NCBI RefSeq assembly: GCF_903819335.1
Contig: NZ_CAIJDE010000027.1
Coordinates: forward strand, 19,092-83,091
Length of the DNA stretch: 64,000 bases
DNA from: Flavobacterium panici
GTDB taxonomy: Bacteria > Bacteroidota > Bacteroidia > Flavobacteriales > Flavobacteriaceae
Reading direction: 5' to 3'
Position 1 is the stretch's first letter; each line of letters starts with the position of its first letter. Under the pieces are notes generated by a model. It had not been told where the DNA came from, searched no databases, and saw only the letters and a program-made list of their open reading frames with translations. A program made the position numbers and the translations under genes. Below are positions 50,285-59,889 of this stretch, piece by piece.

Positions 50285-51352
50285 ATGGCACACAACATTA
50301 AACCAGGAGTAGCTACAGGAGATCAGGTTCAGGAGATTTTTAATTATGCAAAAGAAAAAGGTTTTGCTTTACCAGCAGTTAACGTAACTGGGTCAAGCAC
50401 AATCAATGGAGTTCTTGAAACTGCAGCAAAACTAAATGCGCCAGTTATCATTCAATTTTCAAACGGAGGAGCACAATTTAACGCTGGAAAAGGTTTATCT
50501 AACGCAGGTGAAAAAGCAGCTATCGCTGGTGGTATCGCCGGAGCAAAACATATTCACACATTGGCAGAGGCTTACGGAGCAACTGTAATTTTACATACTG
50601 ACCACTGTGCAAAAAAATTATTACCTTGGATTGATGGTTTATTAGATGCTTCTGAAAAACATTTTGCAGAAACAGGAAAACCATTATTTAGTTCTCACAT
50701 GATCGATTTGTCTGAGGAGCCAATCGAAGAGAACATTGAAATCTGTAAAGAATATTTGGCTAGAATGAGCAAAATGGGAATGACATTAGAAATCGAACTT
50801 GGTATTACAGGTGGTGAAGAAGATGGTGTTGACAACTCTGATGTAGACAGCTCAAAATTATACACTCAGCCAGAAGAAGTAGCTTATGCTTACGAAGAAT
50901 TATCTAAAGTAAGTCCTAAATTTACAATTGCTGCTGCTTTTGGAAACGTTCACGGTGTTTACAAACCAGGAAACGTAAAATTAACTCCAAAAATCTTAAA
51001 AAATTCTCAGGATTTCGTTCAAAACAAATTCAACACAGGACACAATCCAGTTGATTTCGTTTTCCACGGAGGTTCAGGTTCTACACTTGAAGAAATCAGA
51101 GAAGGAATTAGCTACGGAGTTATCAAAATGAACATTGATACAGATTTACAGTTTGCATACACTGAAGGAATCCGTGATTATATGGTTAAAAATCTTGACT
51201 ATTTAAAATCACAAATTGGTAACCCAGAAGGTGCTGATGCTCCAAACAAAAAATATTACGATCCAAGAAGATGGGTTCGTGAAAGCGAAGTGACATTCAA
51301 CGCAAGACTTGAACAAGCTTTTGCAGATTTAAATAACGTAAATACGCTTTAA
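50285..51352 (+). CDS. fbaA: Fructose-bisphosphate aldolase, class II
   Basis: 355-residue zinc enzyme that splits fructose 1,6-bisphosphate in glycolysis. Zinc ligands are visible in TVILHTDHCAKKLLPW, FGNVHGVYKPGNVKL and VFHGGSGSTLEEI; the phosphate-binding NIDTDLQFAYTEGIRDY is near the C-terminus. Length and motifs match the FbaA type rather than the shorter FbaB/GatY types. It stands alone between tamL and accD with its own promoter. Confidence 0.96.
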   Translation: MAHNIKPGVATGDQVQEIFNYAKEKGFALPAVNVTGSSTINGVLETAAKLNAPVIIQFSNGGAQFNAGKGLSNAGEKAAIAGGIAGAKHIHTLAEAYGATVILHTDHCAKKLLPWIDGLLDASEKHFAETGKPLFSSHMIDLSEEPIEENIEICKEYLARMSKMGMTLEIELGITGGEEDGVDNSDVDSSKLYTQPEEVAYAYEELSKVSPKFTIAAAFGNVHGVYKPGNVKLTPKILKNSQDFVQNKFNTGHNPVDFVFHGGSGSTLEEIREGISYGVIKMNIDTDLQFAYTEGIRDYMVKNLDYLKSQIGNPEGADAPNKKYYDPRRWVRESEVTFNARLEQAFADLNNVNTL

Positions 51353-51354
51353 AT

Positions 51355-51460
51355 TTTAGATTTTTGAATTTAGATTTCAGATTTCTAATGAAGCCTGAAA
51401 TTTAAATTTTGAATTCAGATTGAAAAATCTAAAATTTAAAATCTACATTCTAAAATTAAA
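51355..51460. repeat. AAATTTAGATTTCAGATTT intergenic repeat
   Basis: Same simple repeat family as 40549-40697, filling the gap between the aldolase gene and accD, in both orientations so that it can form an imperfect hairpin. Confidence 0.65.
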
Positions 51461-51463
51461 AAA

Positions 51464-52318
51464 ATGGCTTGGTTTAAAAGACAGGAAAAAGGGATTACGA
51501 CCGCGACAGAAGATAAGATGGACGTTCCGAAAGGATTGTGGTACAAATCTCCAACAGGAAAAATTATTGATGCAGACGAGTTAGCAAGAAACTTATTCGT
51601 AAGCCCTGAAGATGATTTTCACGTTCGAATTGGAAGCGCAACCTATTTTGAAATTTTATTCGACAACAACGAATTTGTTGAGTTAGATAAAAACATGACA
51701 TCAAAAGATCCTCTGCATTTTGTGGATACAAAAAAATATGCAGAAAGATTGAAAGATGTAATGGAAAAAACTCATCTTAAAGACGCTGTACGTACGGGAG
51801 TAGGAAAATCTAAAGGAAGAGAACTTGTAATTTGCTGTATGGATTTTGCCTTTATTGGTGGATCTATGGGAGCTGTTGTAGGTGAAAAAATTGCAAGAGG
51901 CATTGATCACGCAATCAAAAACAAACTGCCTTTTGTTATGATTTCTAAATCTGGTGGAGCTCGTATGATGGAAGCTGCTTATTCATTAATGCAATTAGCA
52001 AAAACTTCTGTAAAACTAGCTCAATTAGCAGAAGCTAAATTACCTTATATCTCTCTTTGTACAGACCCAACAACGGGTGGAACAACTGCATCTTACGCAA
52101 TGTTAGGAGACATCAATATCTCTGAGCCGGGCGCTTTGATTGGTTTTGCTGGTCCTCGTGTTGTTCGTGATACTACAGGAAAAGATTTACCAGAAGGTTT
52201 TCAAACTGCTGAGTTTCTTTTAGAGCACGGTTTCCTAGACTTTATCACGCCTAGAAAAGAATTAAAAGATAAGATCAATTTATATATCGATTTGATTCAG
52301 AATAATGATATTAGATAG
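51464..52318 (+). CDS. accD: Acetyl-CoA carboxylase carboxyltransferase, beta subunit, no zinc ribbon
   Basis: 284-residue beta subunit of the carboxyltransferase that, with AccA, makes malonyl-CoA for fatty-acid synthesis. The crotonase-type core is intact: [37 protein letters not shown] and [17 protein letters not shown]. The N-terminal region that normally carries four zinc-binding cysteines (LWxKC..C / VCPxC..H) reads [19 protein letters not shown] and [12 protein letters not shown], so all four cysteines are replaced. The position and length of the segment are kept. Confidence 0.95.
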   Translation: MAWFKRQEKGITTATEDKMDVPKGLWYKSPTGKIIDADELARNLFVSPEDDFHVRIGSATYFEILFDNNEFVELDKNMTSKDPLHFVDTKKYAERLKDVMEKTHLKDAVRTGVGKSKGRELVICCMDFAFIGGSMGAVVGEKIARGIDHAIKNKLPFVMISKSGGARMMEAAYSLMQLAKTSVKLAQLAEAKLPYISLCTDPTTGGTTASYAMLGDINISEPGALIGFAGPRVVRDTTGKDLPEGFQTAEFLLEHGFLDFITPRKELKDKINLYIDLIQNNDIR

Positions 52319-52340
52319 TTTTTAAACTATTTGAAAATAG

Positions 52341-52377
52341 AAAATCCCAAGAAATTGCTTCTTGGGATTTTTTTTTC
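52341..52377 (+). terminator. Terminator after accD
   Basis: AAAATCCCAAGAA pairs with TTCTTGGGATTTT, followed by a T-run. Confidence 0.9.
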
Positions 52378-52381
52378 TTTA

Positions 52382-52505
52382 AACCATATAAGTTATATAA
52401 GGACAGTTAAGGTTTCCTGCAAGGTTTTAAAAACCTTGTAGGTCTAGCTTAGAATTTTAATTAGGAAAAAATACAATACCTACAAGGTTTTAAAAACCTT
52501 GCAGG
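52382..52505. repeat. MITE-like fragment and CCTGCAAGGTTTT palindrome pair
   Basis: AACCATATAAGTTATATAAG at 52382-52401 is the left end of the element seen at 6688 and 15466, without a right end. Then CCTGCAAGGTTTTAAAAACC (52416-52442 in full, ending CTTGTAGG) and its complement at 52479-52505 form a second, larger inverted repeat. Both units are also internally palindromic. No ORF lies between accD and the regulator at 52694. Confidence 0.75.
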
Positions 52506-52681
52506 AAAACAAAAACTACACCTTTGACTTAAAAAAATACAATATTATTTAAACAATACATACTTGTCCGAAAAATTGTATTTTTGTTTTTAAGATGATA
52601 AATCGTTTTGTAACCAAAAATGTATCGCACTAAAACAGACTTGTTTTTTACCAAAATTAATTTTTATTAAAGCATTATAAA

Positions 52682-53095
52682 TATCTTTGAACTATGAACA
52701 CAGCAACAAAACCAAATCATATAGGACGAAAAATAAGCCGTATTCGTGAACTTAAAGATATGAAGCAGGAAGCTCTCGCTCAAGCTTTAGGAATATCACA
52801 ACAAACTGTTTCTGCAATAGAAAACAGCGAAACTATAGAAGATACAAAACTTGCAGAAGTAGCAAAAGCACTTGGCGTTAGTGTTGAAGCAATAAAAAAC
52901 TTTACCGAAGAAAATATGATTAATTATTTTAATAGTTTTTATGACAACAGCACCAGTACTGGAATAAATGGAATGTTCAATCCAACTCATTGCACATTCA
53001 ATCCACTAGATAAAGTAATTGAACTTTATGAGCGTATGCTTCACGCTGAAAAAGAAAAAGTTGAGTACTTAGAAAAATTATTAAAAGATAAATAA
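52682..53095 (+). CDS. XRE-family helix-turn-helix regulator
   Basis: The coding part starts at ATG 52694 (133 residues); the feature is extended to include the -7 box TATCTTTG at 52682-52689, only 4 bases before the ATG, which would give an almost leaderless mRNA. Residues 10-65 form a Cro/CI-type helix-turn-helix (IGRKISRIRELKDMKQEALAQALGISQQTVSAIENSETIEDTKLAEVAKALGV-like core). The C-terminal half (SFYDNSTSTGINGMFNPTHCTFNPLDKVIELYERMLHAEKEKVEYLEKLL) ends in a coiled-coil. Targets unknown. Confidence 0.82.
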
Positions 53096-53124
53096 GGTTT
53101 CCAAAAACCTATTGAATTCTACAT

Positions 53125-53160
53125 AAAAAATCCCAAGAAACAATTTCTTGGGATTTTTTA
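53125..53160 (+). terminator. Terminator after the XRE regulator
   Basis: AAAAAATCCCAAGAAA pairs with TTTCTTGGGATTTTTT; nearly the same stem as the accD terminator. Confidence 0.9.
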
Positions 53161-53185
53161 TATCTTTATTTGAAATCCTATCGGC

Positions 53186-53797
53186 ATGACAAGAATTCTA
53201 ATTGGTTTTATTTTATGTATTCTCTTTTTGAATTGTGAAAAGAAAAAAGAAAATAAGGATATAAAAAGTAAAGATTACATCATTTCGTATGAAGATAAAA
53301 AACTTCAAAATTACATCGATTCTTTAAAGAAAAACAGAAGCGATTTTGTTGCATTCCCGAGAAAAGGTTTTTACGGAGAACATCAATTGATTATTGATAA
53401 AAAGGGTAATCTTTATTTCTATCAAAAAGAATACATCATGATCACTTGCAGTTATGGTAGTGAAAATGATACTCTTCCACGTTTTTTAGGTTTAGAACCT
53501 AAAGACATTGTTAGAATCCCTCAAAAAAACTTAACTGATTTTCTTTCTGAAAACATATTGACTAAAGAAAAAAACAGACAAATTTTAATTATTGCTTCTC
53601 AAAAAGACACTATAAAAAACACTTCCTTTTTTGAGTTTTTAAACAAGAAAAATATCGGCACTTATATTATCCGAAGAACTACTCAAGAAGAAGATACTGT
53701 TTTAAAATATAAAAACAATGCCAACAAACATATTTACTATTATCCTGATTCAATCAAATGGGATCGAACTAAAATTAAACTTCCTAATAATAAATAA
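53186..53797 (+). CDS. Putative lipoprotein of unknown function
   Basis: 203 residues. The signal MTRILIGFILCILFLNC places a lipidated Cys at 17, followed by a Lys/Asp/Glu-rich linker. The rest is a mixed alpha/beta protein with YRQKEYIMITCSYGSENDTLPRFL-like sequence in the middle; I do not recognise a domain. It is preceded by a terminator 26 bases upstream and followed by REP-like units, so it is likely monocistronic. Anchoring in the inner or outer membrane is inferred. Confidence 0.7.
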   Translation: MTRILIGFILCILFLNCEKKKENKDIKSKDYIISYEDKKLQNYIDSLKKNRSDFVAFPRKGFYGEHQLIIDKKGNLYFYQKEYIMITCSYGSENDTLPRFLGLEPKDIVRIPQKNLTDFLSENILTKEKNRQILIIASQKDTIKNTSFFEFLNKKNIGTYIIRRTTQEEDTVLKYKNNANKHIYYYPDSIKWDRTKIKLPNNK

Positions 53798-53800
53798 ACA

Positions 53801-53893
53801 TGTATCGTTCCTACGGAACTTCTAAATGCGGGATTTCATCTTCCAACGGAATAAATTCCGTTGCTACCGATATTTCGTTCCTACGGAACTTTT
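53801..53893. repeat. REP-like CGTTCCTACGGAAC units
   Basis: CGTTCCTACGGAACTT occurs at about 53806 and 53876 around the palindrome CCAACGGAATAAATTCCGTTG. This is the same family as at 3862-3917 and, loosely, 30352-30594. Confidence 0.75.
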
Positions 53894-53950
53894 CTCAATG
53901 TGGGCTTTTTTAGTTTTATCTAGTCTAAAAATTATAATTCTGAAATTAGA

Positions 53951-54835
53951 TTAGTTTTTTGGTTTGCCTTTTCTTAATTCCTTTTCCGCTATTTTAAAGG
54001 CTAATTTCTCACGCCATTTAGCATAACGTTCTCTAAAAACTATTTTTACTGCACTATCTACCGCTCCATGCATAAATAAACTCCAAACGCTGGCCATTTT
54101 CCGAGTAATGGATGAATCCCAAGCGCGAAGACTCAGCGAAAAAGAACCATCAATATAACGCATCCAGTGCCACATTCCGGTTGGCATAAATAAAGTATCT
54201 CCATGTTCGAGAAAAACTTCGTAACCTTCAACACCTTTTAGGGCAGGGAATTTTTCAAAATCGGGATTGGCAACATCATAATCTTCTAAAGCATAGGTGG
54301 TATTTGGAACGCAATAAAGTCGTTTTTTCCACCTGTTATCAAATAGTATAATATGTTTTCGGCCTCCAAAATGGGTATGAAAAAGATGCGGTAAATCGAT
54401 ATCATAGTGTAAAAATGTGATAGCCTCTGAGCCTCCAAAAAACATAGCGGGCATGCTTTCAATAAAACCACCCATTAAATCTTTGGGTATTTTCACATCA
54501 TTAACTAATTCGGGTCTGTGTTTGAAAAGATTGAAGAAAAAAATACGCAGCTGTGTTGGCTCTCTTTTTATTAAATCGAGATAATCGCCAAATTTCATAC
54601 TCGCAATCGAAGCATTAATTATTTTGGCTGGATCTGCTTTAGAATTGTCGACCAGTTTGACCTCAATATCTCCTGCAATTTGCTTAAAATAATCCGTCGA
54701 CCATTTGTCTCTTGCAGGCCAGTCTTTTGTTAGTCCTTTTATAATTAAAGGTTTTCTTTTATCTAAATAGTTCTTTTTAAAATCACTCCTAGAAATTGAT
54801 TCAACGGTATCAACATGTTTTAAAATAAAGCTCAT
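53951..54835 (-). CDS. Cupin-like (JmjC-type) oxygenase
   Basis: 294 residues resembling the cupin-like/JmjC family of Fe(II)/2-oxoglutarate hydroxylases. KPLIIKGLTKDWPARDKWSTDYFKQIAGD is the N-terminal signature. The iron ligands are H and D of FLHYDIDLPHLFHTHFGG and the distal His of PTGMWHWMRY. The C-terminal helices are basic. It probably hydroxylates a protein or small molecule in the cytosol; the target is unknown. Single gene, convergent with the lipoprotein. Confidence 0.85.
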   Translation of the reverse strand: MSFILKHVDTVESISRSDFKKNYLDKRKPLIIKGLTKDWPARDKWSTDYFKQIAGDIEVKLVDNSKADPAKIINASIASMKFGDYLDLIKREPTQLRIFFFNLFKHRPELVNDVKIPKDLMGGFIESMPAMFFGGSEAITFLHYDIDLPHLFHTHFGGRKHIILFDNRWKKRLYCVPNTTYALEDYDVANPDFEKFPALKGVEGYEVFLEHGDTLFMPTGMWHWMRYIDGSFSLSLRAWDSSITRKMASVWSLFMHGAVDSAVKIVFRERYAKWREKLAFKIAEKELRKGKPKN

Positions 54836-54921
54836 TCGTTTAGTGATTTAAATTGTTTATTGACAAAAAAACCTAACTAATTCTAATCCTCAAAAATCGT
54901 ATAGAAACAAAAAACAATATT

Positions 54922-56169
54922 TTACATCCCTGTTCGAATCGCTTCTACAGGATCTAAATTTGCAGCAGAAATTGCCGGAAGTATTCCCGAAATTAATCCA
55001 ATAAGCGCAGCTAATCCTGTTCCTAAAAGAATATTTCCAATGCTTAAAACAAAATCAAAATCCAGGGCTTTTGTCAAAATAACAGCAATTCCCCAAACCA
55101 TCAGTAAACCAATAATTCCGCCAATAACAGAAAGAATTATGGCTTCAAATAAAAACTGAAATAATATAAAACGATTCTTCGCCCCTAATGATTTTTGAAT
55201 TCCAATTAAATTCGTTCTTTCTTTAACCGAAACGAACATAATATTAGCAATTCCGAAACCGCCTACTAAAAGAGAAAAACCACTAATAATCCATCCAACA
55301 ACATTCATTTGACCTAAAATTCCGTCAATGAAATCAGTAAATCCCGAAAGTACATTTATAAAGAAGTTATCCATTTCTCCTGCTTTCATTCCGCGAATAG
55401 CTCTTAATTTTTGTGCAACTTCAGCTTTATACGCATCCATATCAACACCTTTTGTTGGTTTTAAAACAATAACCGGAGTCATCGCGTCGCTGTCACCATA
55501 CATTCGGCGTAAAAAGTTTGCCGGCAAATAAACCGATGTATCATTACTGTCTCCAAAAAAACCGGCACCTTGTTTGGCCATTACACCAATAACAATAAAA
55601 CGCTGTCCGTAAAGACGAATATTTTTTCCTATTGGATCCATATTTCCAAAAAGACCTTGGGCAATTTCGTATCCTAAAACAATAACTGCAGTTCCTGAAT
55701 TTGATTCAGATTCATTGTAAAATCTTCCTTTATCAAAACTCAATCCGTCGATATCTACCATTTCAAATGAAGATGGAACTATATTGACATCAGCAACTGT
55801 TTTCGAATCGTACTTTAAAGTTTCATGATTTACAAAAAGCTGATAACCTACTTGATCTGTATTATTCATTGAATTTTTCAAGCCTACGTATTCATCATAT
55901 TTTACATTTGGAAACTGTTCTCTCTTCCATTGCGGAATTTCAGAAGGCCCGAAGTTGAATTTCATTAAATAAATCGTATTTTTATCTAAGCTGCTCAAAT
56001 CTTTGGTGATTTTTTTGTCTAATGAATCAACAGCAGCCAGAACGGCAATTATTGAAAATATACCAATTGTAACGCCTAACAATGATAATAAAGTACGCAG
56101 TTTATTATTTCGTAAAGCGTTTATTGCAAAGCTGAGACTTTCTTTTAACAATCTTAGATAAAGAAGCAT
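54922..56169 (-). CDS. MacB/FtsX-type ABC transporter permease
   Basis: 415 residues. A membrane helix near 25-48 (NALRNNKLRTLLSLLGVTIGIFSIIAVLAAVDS) is followed by a large periplasmic MacB domain and three C-terminal helices with GGFGIANIMFVSVKERTNLIGIQKSLGAKNRFILFQFLFEAIILS, the FtsX signature. It ends PVEAIRTGM, as MacB-like permeases do. No ATPase gene is adjacent, so its partner must be elsewhere. Substrate (lipoprotein, peptide or drug export) unknown. Confidence 0.9.
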   Translation of the reverse strand: MLLYLRLLKESLSFAINALRNNKLRTLLSLLGVTIGIFSIIAVLAAVDSLDKKITKDLSSLDKNTIYLMKFNFGPSEIPQWKREQFPNVKYDEYVGLKNSMNNTDQVGYQLFVNHETLKYDSKTVADVNIVPSSFEMVDIDGLSFDKGRFYNESESNSGTAVIVLGYEIAQGLFGNMDPIGKNIRLYGQRFIVIGVMAKQGAGFFGDSNDTSVYLPANFLRRMYGDSDAMTPVIVLKPTKGVDMDAYKAEVAQKLRAIRGMKAGEMDNFFINVLSGFTDFIDGILGQMNVVGWIISGFSLLVGGFGIANIMFVSVKERTNLIGIQKSLGAKNRFILFQFLFEAIILSVIGGIIGLLMVWGIAVILTKALDFDFVLSIGNILLGTGLAALIGLISGILPAISAANLDPVEAIRTGM

Positions 56170-56302
56170 ATAATAGTATTTTTCAATAAAGTAAAATTCA
56201 ATAATTTAAAAACAAAAACCTAATAAAAGTTAACTTACTCATCAGTAGATTTTTTTAAGAGAATGTTACATTAATTTCTTTTAAAATAATATATAAAAAA
56301 AC

Positions 56303-56310
56303 TACTTTTG
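56303..56310 (+). promoter_or_regulatory. purH promoter -7 box
   Basis: TACTTTTG fits TAnnTTTG and is 24 bases before the chosen ATG. Its final TTG is the codon that an automatic caller would take as a start. Confidence 0.55.
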
Positions 56311-56334
56311 CAGTCTGAAAATCATAACTACACA

Positions 56335-57861
56335 ATGAGCACAACTAAAAAAATACAATCAGCGTTAATATCTGTTTTTTCGAAAGATGGATTAGAACCA
56401 ATCGTTAGAAAATTACACGAACAAAACGTAACACTTTACTCTACAGGAGGAACAGAAGATTTCATTAAAAACCTTGGTATTCCGGTAGTTCCAGTTGAAG
56501 ATATTACTTCTTTTCCTGAAATTCTTGGCGGAAGAGTAAAAACTTTACATCCGAAAATTTTTGGCGGAATTTTAAATCGTCAGGATAATGAAAGTGATGT
56601 TCAGCAAATGAAAGAATTTGATATTCCTCAGATTGATTTAGTAATTGTTGATTTGTATCCTTTTGAAAAAACAGTTGCTTCTGGTGCAAGTGAACAAGAT
56701 ATTATTGAAAAAATTGATATTGGCGGAATTTCTTTAATCCGTGCCGGTGCAAAAAACTTTAAAGACACTGTAATTGTTGCTTCTGTTAACGAATACAGCC
56801 TACTTTTAGATTTGATTACGGAGCAAAATGGCGCTACAACTCTTGAAAACAGAAGATTGTTAGCTACTAAAGCGTTCCACGTTTCTTCTCACTATGATGG
56901 TGCTATTTTTAACTATTTCAATACAGATGAAACAATCTATAAAGAAAGTATTGATAACGGACAAGTTTTAAGATATGGTGAAAACCCACATCAAAAAGGA
57001 TTTTTCTTTGGAGATTTTGATGCTATGTTCAAAAAAGTTCACGGAAAAGAGTTATCTTACAACAACTTATTAGATGTTGACGCTGCAGTTAATTTAATTG
57101 CTGAATTTAAAACTGACGGACCAACATTTGCTATTTTAAAACATAACAATGCTTGTGGTTTAGCTTCAAGAAAAACTATCAGCGAAGCTTATTTAGCAGC
57201 TTTGGCTTGTGATCCTACATCTGCTTTTGGAGGTGTTTTGATTTCAAACACTAAAATTGACCTAGCTACAGCGCAGGAAATCAACAAATTATTCTGCGAA
57301 GTTGTAATTGCTCCAAGTTATGATGACGAAGCAATTACTGTTTTACAAGAAAAGAAAAACAGAATTATTTTAGTTCAAAATGAAGTTGAATTACCATCTC
57401 GTCAAGTAAGAACTTGTCTTAATGGTTTGTTAATTCAGGACAGAAATAATATTACAGATAATAAAGAGCATTTAAAAACCGTTACAATAACAGAACCTAC
57501 TGCTCAGGAGATCGAAGATTTGATCTTTGCATCAAAAATTTGCAAGAATACAAAATCAAATACCATTGTTTTTGCAAAAAACGGAACATTAATTTCATCT
57601 GGTACAGGTCAGACTTCAAGAGTTGATGCTTTAGTTCAAGCAGTTGACAAAGCAAAAGCTTTTGGATTTGATTTAACTGGAGCTTCAATGGCAAGTGATG
57701 CATTTTTCCCATTTCCGGATTGTGTAGAATTAGCTAAAAAAGCAGGAATAACCGCAGTAATTCAGCCGGGAGGTTCGATAAAAGATGAATTAAGCATAAA
57801 TTATTGCAATGAAAATAATCTTGCAATGGTATTTACAGGAACACGTCATTTTAAACATTAA
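56335..57861 (+). CDS. purH: Bifunctional AICAR transformylase / IMP cyclohydrolase
   Basis: 508 residues catalysing the last two steps of IMP synthesis. I chose ATG 56335 (MSTTKKIQSALISVFSKDG) over TTG 56308, which lies in the -7 box. The N-terminal MGS-like cyclohydrolase shows YSTGGTEDF and GGRVKTLHPKIFGGIL. The transformylase part shows LRYGENPHQKGFF, LKHNNACGLA and the C-terminal SDAFFPFPDCVELAKKAGI...QPGGSIKDE. It is divergent from the permease and just upstream of mreB, with its own promoter. Confidence 0.97.
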   Translation: MSTTKKIQSALISVFSKDGLEPIVRKLHEQNVTLYSTGGTEDFIKNLGIPVVPVEDITSFPEILGGRVKTLHPKIFGGILNRQDNESDVQQMKEFDIPQIDLVIVDLYPFEKTVASGASEQDIIEKIDIGGISLIRAGAKNFKDTVIVASVNEYSLLLDLITEQNGATTLENRRLLATKAFHVSSHYDGAIFNYFNTDETIYKESIDNGQVLRYGENPHQKGFFFGDFDAMFKKVHGKELSYNNLLDVDAAVNLIAEFKTDGPTFAILKHNNACGLASRKTISEAYLAALACDPTSAFGGVLISNTKIDLATAQEINKLFCEVVIAPSYDDEAITVLQEKKNRIILVQNEVELPSRQVRTCLNGLLIQDRNNITDNKEHLKTVTITEPTAQEIEDLIFASKICKNTKSNTIVFAKNGTLISSGTGQTSRVDALVQAVDKAKAFGFDLTGASMASDAFFPFPDCVELAKKAGITAVIQPGGSIKDELSINYCNENNLAMVFTGTRHFKH

Positions 57862-57867
57862 TTTGTT

Positions 57868-57875
57868 TAACTTTG
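57868..57875 (+). promoter_or_regulatory. Promoter -7 box of the mreB-rodA operon
   Basis: TAACTTTG fits TAnnTTTG, 43 bases from the mreB ATG and just after the purH stop. Confidence 0.5.
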
Positions 57876-57918
57876 TTCGATAAATTATTTTATAACATTT
57901 TAAACCCCTAAAAAACTT

Positions 57919-58947
57919 ATGGGATTTTTTGATTTCATGACCGAGGATATTGCGATAGACCTTGGTACCGCAAACACTTTAATCATTCATAATGATAAAG
58001 TTGTTATTGATAGTCCGTCAATCGTTGCACGTGATAGAATATCAGGCAAAATCATTGCTGTTGGTAAGGAAGCCAACATGATGCAAGGTAAAACGCATGA
58101 AAACATCAAGACCATAAGGCCTTTGAAAGATGGTGTAATTGCCGATTTTGATGCTTCGGAAAAAATGATCAATATGTTCATTAAAAGTATTCCTGCATTA
58201 AAAAAGAGAATGTTTACTCCTGCATTACGCATGGTAGTTTGTATTCCTTCTGGTATTACTGAGGTGGAGATGAGAGCGGTAAAAGAATCTTGTGAAAGAG
58301 TAAACGGAAAAGAAGTTTATTTGATTCACGAGCCTATGGCAGCCGCAATTGGTATTGGTATCGATATCATGCAGCCAAAAGGAAACATGATTGTTGATAT
58401 TGGGGGTGGTACAACAGAAATTGCAGTTATCGCATTAGGCGGAATTGTTTGCGACAAATCTGTAAAAATTGCAGGGGACGTTTTCACAAACGATATTGTT
58501 TATTACATGCGTACACAACATAACCTTTTTGTAGGAGAAAGTACTGCTGAGAAAATTAAAATTCAAATTGGAGCGGCTATCGAAGATTTAGACGGACCGC
58601 CAGAAGATATGTCAGTTCAGGGTAGAGACTTACTTACAGGTAAACCAAAACAAGTTGATGTTTCTTACCGTGAAATTGCAAAAGCATTAGATAAATCTAT
58701 TCAGCGTATTGAGGATGCAGTAATGGAAACATTATCTCAAACTCCTCCTGAGTTAGCTGCCGATATTTACAACACTGGTATTTATTTAGCCGGTGGAGGA
58801 TCTATGTTAAGAGGTCTTGACAAACGTATTTCTCAAAAAACAGATTTACCGGTTTACATTGCTGAAGATCCGTTAAGAGCAGTTGTTCGCGGTACAGGAA
58901 TGGCGCTTAAAAACATCGCAAAATTTAAAAGTATCTTAATCAAATAA
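57919..58947 (+). CDS. mreB: Rod shape-determining actin-like protein MreB
   Basis: 342-residue bacterial actin that positions elongation machinery under the inner membrane. The N-terminal amphipathic MGFFDFMTEDIAIDLGTANTLI contains phosphate loop 1; IVDIGGGTTEIAVIALGG is phosphate loop 2, and AGGGSMLRGLDKRI the adenosine loop. It is first in the mreBCD-mrdA-rodA operon, 111 bases upstream of mreC. Confidence 0.98.
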   Translation: MGFFDFMTEDIAIDLGTANTLIIHNDKVVIDSPSIVARDRISGKIIAVGKEANMMQGKTHENIKTIRPLKDGVIADFDASEKMINMFIKSIPALKKRMFTPALRMVVCIPSGITEVEMRAVKESCERVNGKEVYLIHEPMAAAIGIGIDIMQPKGNMIVDIGGGTTEIAVIALGGIVCDKSVKIAGDVFTNDIVYYMRTQHNLFVGESTAEKIKIQIGAAIEDLDGPPEDMSVQGRDLLTGKPKQVDVSYREIAKALDKSIQRIEDAVMETLSQTPPELAADIYNTGIYLAGGGSMLRGLDKRISQKTDLPVYIAEDPLRAVVRGTGMALKNIAKFKSILIK

Positions 58948-59058
58948 GATTCAAAAATAACAATCAATATACTTTTATTAGGGTCAAATTTCTAATATTT
59001 GACCTTAATAAAATTTGAAATCCTAAAGCATACCTGAAACAAAATAACCAGACACGAA

Positions 59059-59889
59059 ATGCAGCAAATTTTTAATTTCATTATAAGAAACAGTAATCGA
59101 TTGCTGTTTTTGCTGCTTTTAGGTATTTCGTTGACTCTCACAATTCAATCGCACTCGTACCACAGAAGCAGAGTAATCAGTTCCGCAAATTTTTTGAGCG
59201 GAGGTGTTTATGAAAGAATCAATCATGTAAACGAATATTTGAATTTAAGAACTGAAAACGACGAACTTGTACTTGAAAACGCAAGGTTAAAAAGTCTTTT
59301 ATTCAATAAAGAAGACACAACAAAAGCACCATTACCAGATAGCATTAAAGGAGTTAAACCTGCTGATATTATCGTTTCAAAAGTAATCCACAACTCTTAC
59401 AATACGCACGAAAACTATATTACACTTAACTCTGGAAGTAAAGAAGGAGTTAAACAAGATATGGGTGTTATCAACAGCTTAGGAATTATTGGAGTTATCG
59501 ACAATACTTCAACAAATTACTCAACTGTAGTGAGTATTTTGAATATGAAGTCACAGATAAATGCTAAACTAAAAAAGACAAATCACTTTGGTTCTTTAAC
59601 GTGGGACGGAAAAAGTACTGGATTTGTTCAGCTTGAAGATGTTCCAAGATTAGCCTCTGTAAGAAAAGGAGATACTATCGTTACCGGAGGACAATCAGTT
59701 ATTTTCCCGGAAGGAATCAATATTGGTACTGTTGAAAATATATACAAAAAAGAAAACTCAAGTTTTTATGTTATAAAAGTTAAACTTTTTAACGATATGA
59801 CAAACTTAGGCCACGTATATATTATCAAGAGTAAAGACAGAGAAGAACTTATTAATCTAGAAAACAAAAGCAAGGAAAAAAATGAGTAG
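59059..59889 (+). CDS. mreC: Rod shape-determining protein MreC
   Basis: 276 residues: one membrane helix near 13-30 (NRLLFLLLLGISLTLTIQS), a coiled-coil near 55-90 (NHVNEYLNLRTENDELVLENARLKSLLF), then the periplasmic double beta-barrel with NSLGIIGVI and VRKGDTIVTGGQSVIFPEGINIGTV. It links MreB to PBP2. Its end overlaps mreD by eight bases. Confidence 0.95.
   Translation: MQQIFNFIIRNSNRLLFLLLLGISLTLTIQSHSYHRSRVISSANFLSGGVYERINHVNEYLNLRTENDELVLENARLKSLLFNKEDTTKAPLPDSIKGVKPADIIVSKVIHNSYNTHENYITLNSGSKEGVKQDMGVINSLGIIGVIDNTSTNYSTVVSILNMKSQINAKLKKTNHFGSLTWDGKSTGFVQLEDVPRLASVRKGDTIVTGGQSVIFPEGINIGTVENIYKKENSSFYVIKVKLFNDMTNLGHVYIIKSKDREELINLENKSKEKNE

Noticed and set aside
56308..56334. TTG start for purH
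   Set aside because: The TTG is part of the -7 promoter box; ATG 56335 fits the family start.
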